Part shown: positions 34,778 through 45,651 of the stretch, piece after piece
How the letters are laid out: each line of letters opens with the position of its first letter
How positions within the stretch are numbered: the stretch's first letter is position 1
Notes under the pieces: model-generated
Told to the model about the DNA's origin: nothing
Database searches by the model: none
The model's input: only the letters and a program-made list of their open reading frames with translations
Program-made: the position numbers and the translations under genes
Source of the DNA: Desulfosporosinus sp. OT
Lineage (GTDB): Bacteria > Bacillota > Desulfitobacteriia > Desulfitobacteriales > Desulfitobacteriaceae
Length of the DNA stretch: 64,000 bases
Reading direction: 5' to 3'
Assembly (NCBI RefSeq): GCF_000224515.1
Contig: NZ_AGAF01000080.1
Coordinates: 47,036-111,035 of the forward strand

Positions 34778-34852
34778 ACTAAACAACCTCCTACTTAAAA
34801 TTTTAAGATAATATAATTTTAAGGGCTAACTGATTTTGCACTGTCTTAGAAT

Positions 34853-34945
34853 TTAGAATACGATTCCCAATGCGATGAGCAAAAGAATAATCACGACAAC
34901 AATTGCGATTCCTGCGCCAACTCCGGTTCCTGCTCCACTAAACAT
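34853..34945 (-). CDS. tiny membrane protein, type B copy 1 (30 aa)
   Basis: A 30-residue protein, MFSGAGTGVGAG plus a membrane helix ending LLLIALGIVF. GGGAGGG lies upstream of the ATG. It is the last gene of the upstream copy of the B-C-D module. Its sister is at 34318-34410. The helix is identical in both copies, while synonymous changes are scattered, which shows that the protein, not only the DNA, is conserved. Confidence 0.8.
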   Translation of the reverse strand: MFSGAGTGVGAGIAIVVVIILLLIALGIVF

Positions 34946-34982
34946 AGTTTTGCCCTCCCTTTATTCAACTCTTCTTCGCAGC

Positions 34983-35141
34983 TTAAAATATAACTCCTAA
35001 AGCAATTAAGATCAGAATCGCGATGGCAATAATTCCAACGCCTACGCCACAACCCACACCGACTGGTGCAACCGGTGCACATACTGGTGGGCAACAACCT
35101 GCTCCATAACCACCGACATTCCCTACTCCATATCCGTACAT
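34983..35141 (-). CDS. tiny membrane protein, type C copy 1 (52 aa)
   Basis: A 52-residue protein, MYGYGVGNVGGYGAG then CCPPVCAPVAPVGVGCG and a C-terminal helix ending ILILIALGVIF. It has four Cys but in a pattern different from copy 2 (CC, C, C instead of CC, CC). GGAGG lies before the ATG. YjcZ-like in both ends. Confidence 0.82.
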   Translation of the reverse strand: MYGYGVGNVGGYGAGCCPPVCAPVAPVGVGCGVGVGIIAIAILILIALGVIF

Positions 35142-35190
35142 GTTATTTCCTCCTTTACATCTCTAAGCATAAGAATGCAATTAACCTTAG

Positions 35191-35322
35191 TTAAAAAACT
35201 ATTCCCATTGCGATTAACAGAAGTATAATCACAACCACTACTGCAATTCCTGGTAAAAAGTTCGGTCCACATCCGCATCCAGCTCCGTCAACACCGTCAA
35301 CAGCACCTACGCCATATGCCAT
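35191..35322 (-). CDS. tiny membrane protein, type D copy 1 (43 aa)
   Basis: A 43-residue protein, MAYGVGAVDGVDGAGCGCGP then NFLPG and a hydrophobic helix ending LLLIAMGIVF. GGGAGG precedes the ATG. First gene of the cluster; a sigma-K-like promoter lies about 50 bases upstream. The duplicated VDG unit distinguishes it from copy 2. Confidence 0.82.
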   Translation of the reverse strand: MAYGVGAVDGVDGAGCGCGPNFLPGIAVVVVIILLLIAMGIVF

Positions 35323-35371
35323 ATAAAACAACCTCCCATTTCCAAAATATTGTAATTTGTTGGGCTCACTG

Positions 35372-35398
35372 TAAGATATGTAAAAATGGTAAAAATGT
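35372..35398 (-). promoter_or_regulatory. sigma-K-like promoter of the tiny-protein cluster
   Basis: Minus strand CATATCTTA (35372-35380) fits the sigma-K -10 pattern CATANNNTA. AC lies 16 bases upstream (35397-35398), as in the sigma-K -35. This would place the cluster in the mother cell late in sporulation. Prediction by eye only. Confidence 0.5.
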
Positions 35399-35468
35399 TA
35401 ATATTTAGAAATATTTTTTGCTTAATAATTTTGCTGCACAGATAATTAAATTAAGTGGTTTCACACAA

Positions 35469-35500
35469 AGCCCTCTCTGAGTAAACAGAGAGGGCTAAAA
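35469..35500. terminator. terminator between secF and the tiny-protein cluster
   Basis: AGCCCTCTCTG and CAGAGAGGGCT form a perfect 11-bp stem with loop AGTAAA (35469-35496), followed by A6. It lies downstream of secF on the minus strand and probably ends that operon. Confidence 0.7.
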
Positions 35501-35563
35501 AATAGAGACCCCAAGAATAAATCTCGAGATCTCTCTAAATAAACCAAAGCTAATATTTGGACC

Positions 35564-36508
35564 TTAAGCACGAACCGTTTTTCCACCTCTACGAGGGTTT
35601 TTCATGTGCTTTTTGATTTCCACTAGGATTTGACTAGCATTAAAAATCGATGAGTAAGCTCCACTGAATACCCCAAGTAACATTGCCAAAGAGAAGACCT
35701 TAGTCGATTCTCCACCTAATATATAGACCGAGAACAAGGCAATCAATACCGTAACAACGGTATTAACGGATCGGCGCATCGTCTGCCAAACAGACTTATC
35801 CACCATGTCCTCATAACTGTCTCCACGCCTCATCTTTGCCTCATTCTCACGAATCCGGTCAAAGATAACCACCGTGTCGTTAATAGAGTATCCGAAGATT
35901 GTTAATACTGCCGCCACAAACGACGAGTCTATCTGCCACTGAAAGATTGAAAAAAGGCCGACAACGACTAAGACATCGTGTAATAACGCAATAATCCCGG
36001 AAATAGCAAAGACAAACTGAAATCTAAACGAAATATAGGCGATCATTAAACCCATAGCAATGATTAAGGCCAAAAAGGCATTTCTCGTAAGTTCTTGTCC
36101 CATCGCCGGGCCTACTTTATCCTCTTTGAGAGTCGTTTTATCATACTCTCCGACCTTGGTTTGCAAAGCCGTTAACAATTCATTTCGTTTTGTTTCTTCA
36201 AGTGCCTCTGTTCGGATCAAAGCATTAGTATTCCCATTGGACAATTGCACCGGGCCATCAAGTCCAACCGATTTCATAGTATCCGTAATCGCAGTCTGGG
36301 TCACTGCCTTTTGGAACGTGACATCAAGCATCGTGCCGCCTTTGAAATCAATCCCTAAATTCAACCCCTGCATAAAGAGCGAAATAATGCCTGGAACAAT
36401 AACCAATAAGGAAATGGCAAACCACCAATACCGTTTCTTCACAATATTAAAATAGAGCGGATGTATTTTTTGCACTTCTTCATAAGTGGCTGGATGTCCT
36501 TTTTCCAT
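35564..36508 (-). CDS. secF: protein translocase subunit SecF
   Basis: SecF (314 residues) works with SecD in the membrane to drive late steps of protein export using the proton gradient. Six membrane segments. The typical GLNLGIDFKGGTMLDV block follows the first helix at about residue 50. SINDTVVIFDRIREN is the signature in the third-fourth helix region, and NTVVTVLIALFSVYILGG follows. It overlaps the secD stop by 1 base, so the two are coupled. Confidence 0.96.
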   Translation of the reverse strand: MEKGHPATYEEVQKIHPLYFNIVKKRYWWFAISLLVIVPGIISLFMQGLNLGIDFKGGTMLDVTFQKAVTQTAITDTMKSVGLDGPVQLSNGNTNALIRTEALEETKRNELLTALQTKVGEYDKTTLKEDKVGPAMGQELTRNAFLALIIAMGLMIAYISFRFQFVFAISGIIALLHDVLVVVGLFSIFQWQIDSSFVAAVLTIFGYSINDTVVIFDRIRENEAKMRRGDSYEDMVDKSVWQTMRRSVNTVVTVLIALFSVYILGGESTKVFSLAMLLGVFSGAYSSIFNASQILVEIKKHMKNPRRGGKTVRA

Positions 36509-37740
36509 TATACCTCCCTCCTTACACCAAACCAGGTTGTCTTTATTTTTGAACTCGTTCCCACAATTAGACGTAACACAAGTCGCGTAAACGTAATCGC
36601 GGTAAACAAGCTGGCAATGATTCCAACACCTAAGGTCAGCGCAAATCCTCTGATGGAACCACTTCCAAAGTAATAGAGAGTCATTGCGGCAATAAACGTC
36701 GTCACATGAGCATCAATAACTGTAATGAAAGCCCTGCTAAATCCAGCTTCCACACCAGCCCTCAGGGATTTTCCTGCTCGAACTTCTTCTTTAACCCGCT
36801 CGTAGATAATTATATTAAAGTCCACAGCCATCCCAATAGAGAGGATGAAACCAGCGATGCCTGGAAGGGTTAGGACAACTCGGAACATCCAGAAAATCCA
36901 AAGAACAATTAAGCCATAGACGATCAGCGAAAAATCTGCCACAACACCGGGTAATCGATAGAAAACCAGCATAAAAAGAAAGATAAAGATTAGACCGTAA
37001 AGTCCAGCCTTAATGCTTTTATGTAAGGAGTCAATCCCCAACGATGCTCCCACCTGACGCTTTTCAGCGATCGTCATGCTCACAGGTAAGGAACCAGAAC
37101 GCATGAGGACAGCACTATTGGCTGCTTCTTCTAAAGTTGCATACCCCGTGATCTCAGCTTGTCCGTTGAGAATGGGTGTGTTAACCGTTGGATTCGTCAA
37201 AAGTTTATCATCTAGATAGATACCAATTCTTTGACCGATATATTTAGTCGTCAAATCACCAAACTTCTTGGCCCCGTCAGATGAAAAGGTTAAATTAACA
37301 ACGTAGCCTTGGTCCTGGCCTTGCCCGCCCTTGGCGTCTTTTAGTTCATCCCCTTGTAACACAACTGTTCCTTGGGGGTCTCTAAACGTTAACTTTGCGG
37401 TAGTTTTCAGGATATCCACAGCTTTATCAGGATCCGTTACCCCCGCTAAATCAATAACCATTCGTTTCTTATCATAGTCAGCCTGAACTATAGGTTCCGA
37501 TACCCCCAGATCATTGACCCGCTTCGAGATAATCGCTTTAGCTTTGTCCATGTCATCAGTCGTGATCGGAGTGCCGTTTTTATTAGGCTCGGCTTGTAAC
37601 ACTAAGTGTACTCCACCGCGTAAGTCAAGGCCCAACGGGATACCTTTCACGGGATCCACAAGGGGTTTAATCGATAGTGCTACGGCTGCCGCCACAAGTA
37701 GCACAAGCGTCACAAGTTTGATGATGTTTGCCCGTCTCAT
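36508..37740 (-). CDS. secD: protein translocase subunit SecD
   Basis: SecD (410 residues), partner of SecF. The first helix is at residues 7-25, then PLGLDLRGGVHLVLQAE, a large extracytoplasmic domain (about 40-230) with VDILKTTAKLTFRDP, and five more helices including GMAVDFNIIIYERVKEE. GGGAGG lies before the ATG. Shorter than E. coli SecD (615), as usual in Firmicutes with separate D and F. Confidence 0.96.
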   Translation of the reverse strand: MRRANIIKLVTLVLLVAAAVALSIKPLVDPVKGIPLGLDLRGGVHLVLQAEPNKNGTPITTDDMDKAKAIISKRVNDLGVSEPIVQADYDKKRMVIDLAGVTDPDKAVDILKTTAKLTFRDPQGTVVLQGDELKDAKGGQGQDQGYVVNLTFSSDGAKKFGDLTTKYIGQRIGIYLDDKLLTNPTVNTPILNGQAEITGYATLEEAANSAVLMRSGSLPVSMTIAEKRQVGASLGIDSLHKSIKAGLYGLIFIFLFMLVFYRLPGVVADFSLIVYGLIVLWIFWMFRVVLTLPGIAGFILSIGMAVDFNIIIYERVKEEVRAGKSLRAGVEAGFSRAFITVIDAHVTTFIAAMTLYYFGSGSIRGFALTLGVGIIASLFTAITFTRLVLRLIVGTSSKIKTTWFGVRREV

Positions 37741-37830
37741 CTGCTTTCCTCCCTTTTATTATGCTGGGACTTGCCCATGCCAATCCTCATTATAAAACTT
37801 TCAGGATTATAATGTCAATCTAACCATCTA

Positions 37831-38493
37831 TCAGAGTAATTTAACGTCATTTATCTTCAGTTCAAATTTAGTCTGCAAGAATTCCGCCGCCTTTCGGCAT
37901 AGCAGCATGCGCGCTAGAAAGATCTCGAAGTACTCCATAACTGGGCAGATCTCAGTGTCAATCGTGAGCTCCAAAGCAACCCGTTCTTTAGGATAGACTC
38001 TAAGAAAGGAACGTTTGACCGCATAATTGACCCGGTCATGAATATCAAACGTTGCTAGATCAGAATTACGGACTCGTGAGCGATGAACGTCAGATTTGTC
38101 AGCCAAGATCAAGGCCGCCGAAATGTTATTGACCGGATTACCATCAAGCTCGTCATGATTCCCGATAGCGCCAATAACGCTGGCAATATCCTCCGGAAAC
38201 ATACCTAGCCGTTCTAAAATTCCTGCAGCAAGAATCGCTCCTGTCTGAGCATGAGAAATACGATTAACGGCATTTCCAATGTCATGTAGATAACCTGCAA
38301 TCGAGGCCAACTCACACTCCTTTACGGGATGGCCCATTTTTTCTAAGATATTTGAAGCGATATGGGCTACCAGACCCACATGCCGAAATCCATGCTCTGT
38401 ATAACCGATTGCTGCCAAATGACGATTCCCTGCTTCAATGAGTGCCTGAACATAAGGATCTGTTTTAATAGCGTTTAGGGTGATCGTTTTCAA
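37831..38493 (-). CDS. HD domain phosphohydrolase
   Basis: A 220-residue HD-superfamily hydrolase. The metal residues are in FRHVGLVAHIASNILEKMGHP, IAGYLHDIGNAVNRISH (HD dyad) and IGNHDELDG. Similar proteins are phosphohydrolases or phosphodiesterases of unknown substrate. The TTG at 38493 is selected because AGGAGG lies 8 bases upstream; the open frame from 38511 has nothing suitable. It overlaps the EcsC gene end by 29 bases, so it is likely coupled to it. Confidence 0.88.
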   Translation of the reverse strand: MKTITLNAIKTDPYVQALIEAGNRHLAAIGYTEHGFRHVGLVAHIASNILEKMGHPVKECELASIAGYLHDIGNAVNRISHAQTGAILAAGILERLGMFPEDIASVIGAIGNHDELDGNPVNNISAALILADKSDVHRSRVRNSDLATFDIHDRVNYAVKRSFLRVYPKERVALELTIDTEICPVMEYFEIFLARMLLCRKAAEFLQTKFELKINDVKLL

Positions 38494-39262
38494 GATAAAC
38501 TCCTCCTGCAATTCGTAACCGAAAGCAATTCATTCCAACGGTCCCTAAGTCATCCACCAGCCCGTAATTCGCCCATGCGCCAATAATGGCTCCTAAACCT
38601 GGTATAAGTTGAAGTGTTTTTCGAAAATCAATGGCATCTCGGTACTCTCGTTGAAACTGGTCCCAATCAATCTGTTGTTCATACCTTTCCTCAACTGACC
38701 AACTGCCAATGTTCTCTTCCCAGTTTAGGATAACCTTAAATAATTCAGGCCGTTTCTCTTGACTAGAAAAGGCTAACTGAAACACATAGAGCAAAAACAA
38801 ACGCTCTCGATAATCTTTAGTAGAAAATCCATAAATATGCGCCAATTCAAAGAGAAATTTCATTTTAATTACAATGAGCGCCGGAAAATCGGCTACGCCC
38901 AGTGTAAAACCGCCTAGGCCTGTCCCTGCTCCCTCTGCAGCAGCAATCTTCTTATATTTTGCAAGGGCTCTCTCGGCCAACTGATCACGCTTTTGTAGAG
39001 AAACCTCATCAAGCGGTGGACTTTTAGGAATAAAATCAAGTCCGATAACGACAGCTTTAATTAACCCTTTGACAGCTACTGTGAGCACTGTATGAACTCT
39101 CTTAGGAACTATCGTATCATTGAATTTATTTTGCATCGCTTTCGAAGCTCGTTCTATTAATCCCGGTCGTCGCAATAATCTTCTTACCCAGCGGTTCAAT
39201 TCAGCTCGCACATGCTGATCATAGGCCTGATCTTCAGAAATTGGATCTTTATACAAGGGCAC
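38465..39262 (-). CDS. EcsC family protein
   Basis: A 265-residue member of the EcsC family, named from the Bacillus ecs ABC-transporter operon; biochemical function unknown. Recognisable parts are the N-terminal helical block (YKDPISEDQAYDQHVRAELN), an amphipathic centre (AEGAGTGLGGFTLGVADFPALIVIKMKFLFELAHIYG, seen as GGFTLGVADFPALI) and the C-terminal GLGAIIGAWANYGLVDDLG. The GTG start follows GGGGGTGA. It is next to secDF and yajC but separated from yajC by a strong hairpin. Confidence 0.85.
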   Translation of the reverse strand: MPLYKDPISEDQAYDQHVRAELNRWVRRLLRRPGLIERASKAMQNKFNDTIVPKRVHTVLTVAVKGLIKAVVIGLDFIPKSPPLDEVSLQKRDQLAERALAKYKKIAAAEGAGTGLGGFTLGVADFPALIVIKMKFLFELAHIYGFSTKDYRERLFLLYVFQLAFSSQEKRPELFKVILNWEENIGSWSVEERYEQQIDWDQFQREYRDAIDFRKTLQLIPGLGAIIGAWANYGLVDDLGTVGMNCFRLRIAGGVYLENDHPKRY

Positions 39263-39299
39263 AGGCGATCACCCCCAGCTCTTTTTCCTTCTCACGGTA

Positions 39300-39345
39300 A
39301 GATAATCTTAAAAGCAAGTGGACTGTACCACTTGCTTTTAAGAAG
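39300..39345 (-). terminator. strong hairpin after yajC
   Basis: CTTAAAAGCAAGTGG and CCACTTGCTTTTAAG are perfect 15-base arms around ACTGTA (39307-39342). It lies between yajC and ecsC. The T tract on the minus side is weak (ATTATCTT), so some readthrough is likely. Confidence 0.65.
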
Positions 39346-39429
39346 AATTATCCTCCTTGTCACCTATGTAGCTACCTACTGAATCTTTGAAAGATATCAC
39401 TAAAGTTTTTGGGGATTCTAAGCTTTAGG

Positions 39430-39774
39430 TTAAGACTCTGCTGAGACTTCATTTTCATCTTTATCGAGTTTTACTTTATCATTCTTCTTATCCTTTTCGA
39501 CGACAACATCACGATTTTCCACGCTGACAATTCCTGACTTAGCCACTTCAATCTCGACTTTATCAGCAATTAGTAACATAACAGAGTTATCTTTCACTTT
39601 TGTGATTTTACCATAGATTCCGCCGGCAGTGATTACCCGATCCTTGGCACGAAGACTGCTGAGCAAAGCCTTCCGTTGTTTTGCTTGCTTCTGTTGCGGC
39701 CGGATCATGAGAAAATACATAATACCAAAAAAAACCGCAAAATATAGGACCATGGACATTGTCGTTTGATTCAT
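39430..39774 (-). CDS. yajC: preprotein translocase subunit YajC
   Basis: YajC (114 residues) is a small auxiliary membrane protein of the SecDF complex. One N-terminal helix (YFAVFFGIMYFLMIRPQQK) is followed by the conserved QRKALLSSLRAKDRVITAGGIYGKITKV (seen as DRVITAGGIYGKI) and a charged tail. GGGGG precedes the ATG. It lies between tgt and the secDF group. Confidence 0.95.
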   Translation of the reverse strand: MNQTTMSMVLYFAVFFGIMYFLMIRPQQKQAKQRKALLSSLRAKDRVITAGGIYGKITKVKDNSVMLLIADKVEIEVAKSGIVSVENRDVVVEKDKKNDKVKLDKDENEVSAES

Positions 39775-39865
39775 AATTAAATCCCCCTTTTTTTATACCT
39801 AAACTATTCCTCACATTATGGCAAAAATCCTTCTAGGCCACTTACTTTTCTGCTGAAGAAACTCT

Positions 39866-42074
<2,209 letters not shown>

Positions 42075-42125
42075 TATATCCTTCTCCTTTAAATCAGCAC
42101 GTGGTTATCTGATCATGAATTTCAT

Positions 42126-43469
42126 TCATTGAATAAGGGTATTATTGTAGTAAAACGAAAGTATTTCTTTATAAGTATACCCTATTTGAGCCATATGATA
42201 AGCTCCCCATTGAGACATCCCCACACCGTGCCCCCAACCTTGGCCTTCAAAGATAAAGACCCCGAACGGCTGGGACGTGGCACTCGTTCCTAACGATGAA
42301 CTGAGAACCTTAGTAAGCAAGGGGCCTTGCTCCTTTTGAGCCGAACTAGTCCCTGAAACTAAGGAAGCTGCTTCAGCGCTTAGAAACACAGATAAGCCTG
42401 ATTTTCCGTACAAATCAAGTTGGGGCGCAATTGTCTGGGCTTCAAACAAACTTCCTAAAAAGGCGGCTGTTCTAATCGGTTGCCCAAAAGGGTAAAAAGC
42501 TTTGACAAATGTACGCCCGGTAACCGTCTGGGAATGTCCAAATCCATCTTCCATCCTTACACTTTTTACCCTACCCGAGGGAAACTTGTCAAGCTCAACA
42601 TTTCGGACTGGTCCTACCCCAAACGTTGAACCTAGGAGCGGTGCAGAGACAATAAATCGCCAATGAGCAACCGCACCGCCAACTCCTTCTGAATAAGGAT
42701 CTGGATGAGATACATTGTGAATATCCGTAGTTCCCCAAACATTTTTAGCGTCTTCGGTATATCCCCCGCTATGTGACGAATAAAGCGCTTCGATTGGTTG
42801 CTTGCTCTGGGTGTCCACTAAAATTTGCCCTCGAGTAGCGTCGACTGCTGCCGAAGCTTCTCCTTCCACGAACTTACCCGCATAGGCCTGATCAATATCA
42901 GGAGAGTCGGTAATTGTCTTTTGGCCATTCTCTGTATGTCTAACAAGAAAGGTTCGGGCAGCCACGGCTTGAGCCTTGAGCGCTTCTATCCCTCCATGAG
43001 CCCATTCATTGCTCATTTCGATAGGCACAACCCCTTTAAGGTAGTCTTCACTGTCCACTCGATTAATTAACCGCCAATGACCATTTTCCCAATTCATTTG
43101 TAATCCTCCGCGATAAACAACATCATTGCCCTCCGGAGTTTTAACACGCAGACAGCCCAAGTTGTTCCCCCTCAGCTCTAAGACAGATCCTTGGGAAACT
43201 TGATAATCTTCCTGGTTAATTCGCAAAATAGGAGTCCAGCCACCCCAACCTAACTGGATGGTAGAACCTGTTGGAAACTTACGAGTCGTTGTATCCACAA
43301 TGAGTTGATAGTCACCTTGTTCAACATCTATTTCAACCCATGAAGCCTGGCCTAACTTCCAAACAAGCTCAACTGAAATCTCGTTTGCTTGACACGGAGT
43401 GGCTGGACTCAACACGAGTATGAATAAAGCCATACACAAAAAGAGGAACCGATAAACAATCTGAAGCAT
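42126..43469 (-). CDS. SpoIID/LytB domain protein
   Basis: A 447-residue exported protein with an N-terminal signal (LQIVYRFLFLCMALFILVL, cleavage near CQA). Middle and C-terminal parts form the SpoIID/LytB domain: RVDSEDYLKGVVPIEMSNEWAHGGIEALKAQAVAART holds the catalytic-type Glu region (IEMSNEW, ALKAQAVAARTF). VDATRGQIL, ALYSSHSGGYTED and GHGVGMSQWGAYHMAQIGYTYKEIL follow. SpoIID is a lytic transglycosylase acting during engulfment; homologues next to ruv/queA genes are common in Clostridia. The ATG at 43469 has AAGGTGG upstream. Confidence 0.9.
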   Translation of the reverse strand: MLQIVYRFLFLCMALFILVLSPATPCQANEISVELVWKLGQASWVEIDVEQGDYQLIVDTTTRKFPTGSTIQLGWGGWTPILRINQEDYQVSQGSVLELRGNNLGCLRVKTPEGNDVVYRGGLQMNWENGHWRLINRVDSEDYLKGVVPIEMSNEWAHGGIEALKAQAVAARTFLVRHTENGQKTITDSPDIDQAYAGKFVEGEASAAVDATRGQILVDTQSKQPIEALYSSHSGGYTEDAKNVWGTTDIHNVSHPDPYSEGVGGAVAHWRFIVSAPLLGSTFGVGPVRNVELDKFPSGRVKSVRMEDGFGHSQTVTGRTFVKAFYPFGQPIRTAAFLGSLFEAQTIAPQLDLYGKSGLSVFLSAEAASLVSGTSSAQKEQGPLLTKVLSSSLGTSATSQPFGVFIFEGQGWGHGVGMSQWGAYHMAQIGYTYKEILSFYYNNTLIQ

Positions 43470-43589
43470 GCTCAACACCACCTTCATGTTCAGATTGCCC
43501 TTTTTCCTTGGCTTATATGTCGTGATTCCTTTGGGATAATGTGGTTAGAATTCTTCGACTTCCACAGGAGATGGGATGGTTCTCAGTTG

Positions 43590-43795
43590 CATTCCTCTCT
43601 CGCGAGAGGAAGTGTCTTAGCATCCTACGGCGATAAGTGTTCGTTGTGGGTCAGCGCCTTCGGCGATAGTCATCCTACGGCGCGAGAGTGTACGTTAATA
43701 GCTCTGCGCCTTCGGCGATATACATCCTGTTCCGTCGCATGTGCGTCGCACCTTGCATCCTTGGCACCGCGCCATCAGTCCATCACGGCATCTAG
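43590..43795. repeat. short direct repeats between spoIID-like gene and ruvB
   Basis: Imperfect units CATCCTACGGCG occur at 43621 and 43671, then CATCCTGTTCCG at 43724. GCGCCTTCGGCGATA occurs at 43654 and 43707. They give a period of about 50 bases. The part 43722-43760 matches the reverse complement of 18640-18670. No supported gene. Confidence 0.65.
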
Positions 43796-43962
43796 CCATC
43801 CTGCAAGAAGGCTAATACGTGCGAAGACAGTGTCTTCGGGCGATGCTCTAACCTCGAACGTCCTGTCCGAGTCATGGACAAGTCCCGTTGCGTTTCTTAA
43901 CGCTTTATCCTCTGCGCTCATCACGCAATTCCACTAAAGTGTTCTCTAAGCTAAGAAACTTC
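43796..43962 (+). repeat. long intergenic repeat, inverted copy of 18471-18637
   Basis: Starts with CCATCCTGCAAGAAGGCTAA, contains the palindrome CGAAGACA-G-TGTCTTCG and GATGCTCTAACC, and ends GCTAAGAAACTT at the ruvB stop. See 18471-18637 for the matching blocks. Confidence 0.8.
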
Positions 43963-43963
43963 C

Positions 43964-45001
43964 TTATAGTCCTTTATCCTCTGGGAAAAGTCCGCTGTCA
44001 GACCGATTCTGGGGAAGTGAATATCCAAAATGCTGATAGGCTCTTACTGTGGCCACGCGTCCACGAGGAGTACGTTGGAGAAATCCCATTTGGAGTAAAA
44101 ATGGTTCGACAACATCTTCAAGCGTTACTGATTCTTCTCCGATGGTTGCCGCGAGCGTATCTAAACCAACTGGGCCTCCAGTAAAGGTTTCAATGATCGT
44201 CTTTAATGCTTTTTGGTCAATCTGATCCAATCCTAACGGGTCAACCTCCAAGCGATTGAGCGCTTCTCGGGCTATTGATTGGGTGACGACGCCATCTTCC
44301 CAGACCAAGGCAAAATCCCTAACTCGTTTCAACAAGCGATTACCAATTCTCGGTGTACCACGAGAACGACAGGCAATTTCTTCCGCACCATCATCCGTTA
44401 TGTCCAATCTCAAGATACTTGCTGCCCGAAGCACAATTTCTTTTAAATCCTTAACCTCATAGAATTCCAGACGACTAATAACCCCAAAACGATCACGCAA
44501 GGGAGATGTTAACTGTCCGGCTCTTGTTGTGGCTCCTACCAACGTAAACGGAGGCAGGGACAAGCGAATTGAACGGGCACTGGGCCCTTTTCCGATCATG
44601 ATGTCTAGACACCCATCTTCCATGGCTGAATAAAGGATTTCTTCTGTCGTCGAGTTTAAGCGGTGGATTTCATCGATAAAAAGCACATCACGAGGCTCTA
44701 AGGCCGTTAGAATAGCCGCTAAATCGCCTGGTCGTTCAATCGCCGGACCAGAAGTGGTGCGAATACTCACGCCCATTTCTGCCGCAATAATATTCGCCAG
44801 CGTCGTCTTTCCTAAACCGGGCGGTCCATATAATAAGACGTGATCCAGCGCTTCTCCACGGGTGGATGCAGCTTGGATAAAGATACTCAGATTTTCTTTA
44901 ATTTTTCTCTGCCCAATATAATCACCCATCCGATTGGGTCGAAGCGCTTCCCCTTCATGATCTGCAGGTTGTTCTTGGGGAGCAACCAGACGCTCTTCCA
45001 T
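43964..45001 (-). CDS. ruvB: Holliday junction branch migration ATPase RuvB
   Basis: RuvB (345 residues) is the hexameric motor that drives branch migration with RuvA. Walker [19 protein letters not shown] is at about residue 55 and Walker [13 protein letters not shown] at about 105. [20 protein letters not shown] (sensor 1 and Arg finger region) and the winged-helix end [21 protein letters not shown] follow. Its stop lies against a dispersed repeat. Order ruvC-ruvA-ruvB. Confidence 0.97.
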   Translation of the reverse strand: MEERLVAPQEQPADHEGEALRPNRMGDYIGQRKIKENLSIFIQAASTRGEALDHVLLYGPPGLGKTTLANIIAAEMGVSIRTTSGPAIERPGDLAAILTALEPRDVLFIDEIHRLNSTTEEILYSAMEDGCLDIMIGKGPSARSIRLSLPPFTLVGATTRAGQLTSPLRDRFGVISRLEFYEVKDLKEIVLRAASILRLDITDDGAEEIACRSRGTPRIGNRLLKRVRDFALVWEDGVVTQSIAREALNRLEVDPLGLDQIDQKALKTIIETFTGGPVGLDTLAATIGEESVTLEDVVEPFLLQMGFLQRTPRGRVATVRAYQHFGYSLPQNRSDSGLFPEDKGL

Positions 45002-45051
45002 TTCCAGCTCTCCTCTCGTCTGTCTTTAAATATTAAAACTCTCTGTTTGAC

Positions 45052-45651
45052 TTAACCGCCCGCAAGCAAACGCAGAGCTTTTTTCACCTGCTCTTCCGTT
45101 GTTAATTCCCCACTGTCTTTAACGGCATGTCCCAGGGCTTGTCTCGCCTCTTCCAAGCCAAAACCCAGAGCTAACAATGTTTGTAGTGCTTCAGAGTGTG
45201 TATGGGGAGAGGTGTCTGAAAATGATTCCCCACCACTGGGAAGAGAAACATGCCCTTTGAATTTTTCTTTCAGTTCCAAAATAAGTCGTTGAGCTGTTTT
45301 CTTACCGATTCCTGGAACTTTAGTTAATAAATTAAGATTTTCACTTGCGATTGCACTTTGAATTTGAACAGCTCCAAAGGTTGAAAGTAGTGAGATGGCC
45401 GCTTTAGGGCCAATGCCTGAAACACTCAACATTTCCAGAAAGAGTTGTTTTTCTTCTAAGGAAGAGAAACCATATAAGGATAAATCATCTTCGCGCATCA
45501 CCACATGAGTGTACACAACAAGTTCCTGCCCCAGCGAAGACTTCGCCAAGAGTCCATAGGGCACTGTAAGTAAATACCCAACCCCTTGCACATCAAGCAC
45601 CAAACGTTCTGATTGGATTTCCCAGACCTTGCCTCGCAACATCCCAATCAT
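45052..45651 (-). CDS. ruvA: Holliday junction DNA-binding protein RuvA
   Basis: RuvA (199 residues) binds the Holliday junction and loads RuvB. OB domain at residues 1-65 ([26 protein letters not shown], seen as LRGKVWEI and VQGVGYLL). Helix-hairpin-helix motifs at about 70-140 ([32 protein letters not shown]). A C-terminal RuvB-contact domain ends in [11 protein letters not shown]. It overlaps ruvC by 4 bases. Confidence 0.96.
   Translation of the reverse strand: MIGMLRGKVWEIQSERLVLDVQGVGYLLTVPYGLLAKSSLGQELVVYTHVVMREDDLSLYGFSSLEEKQLFLEMLSVSGIGPKAAISLLSTFGAVQIQSAIASENLNLLTKVPGIGKKTAQRLILELKEKFKGHVSLPSGGESFSDTSPHTHSEALQTLLALGFGLEEARQALGHAVKDSGELTTEEQVKKALRLLAGG

Larger units (their letters stand above)
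34318..35322 (-). repeat. tandem duplication of a three-gene module
   Basis: The genes D-C-B (in transcription order) occur twice. B and C starts and stops differ by exactly 535 bases between copies; D differs by 536-545 because of a 9-base (VDG) difference. Intergenic spacers and ribosome binding sites are also similar. This is a segmental tandem duplication. Confidence 0.88.

Noticed and set aside
43539-43937. Plus-strand frame of 132 codons
   Set aside because: Consists of repeat sequence; no start signal and no family resemblance.
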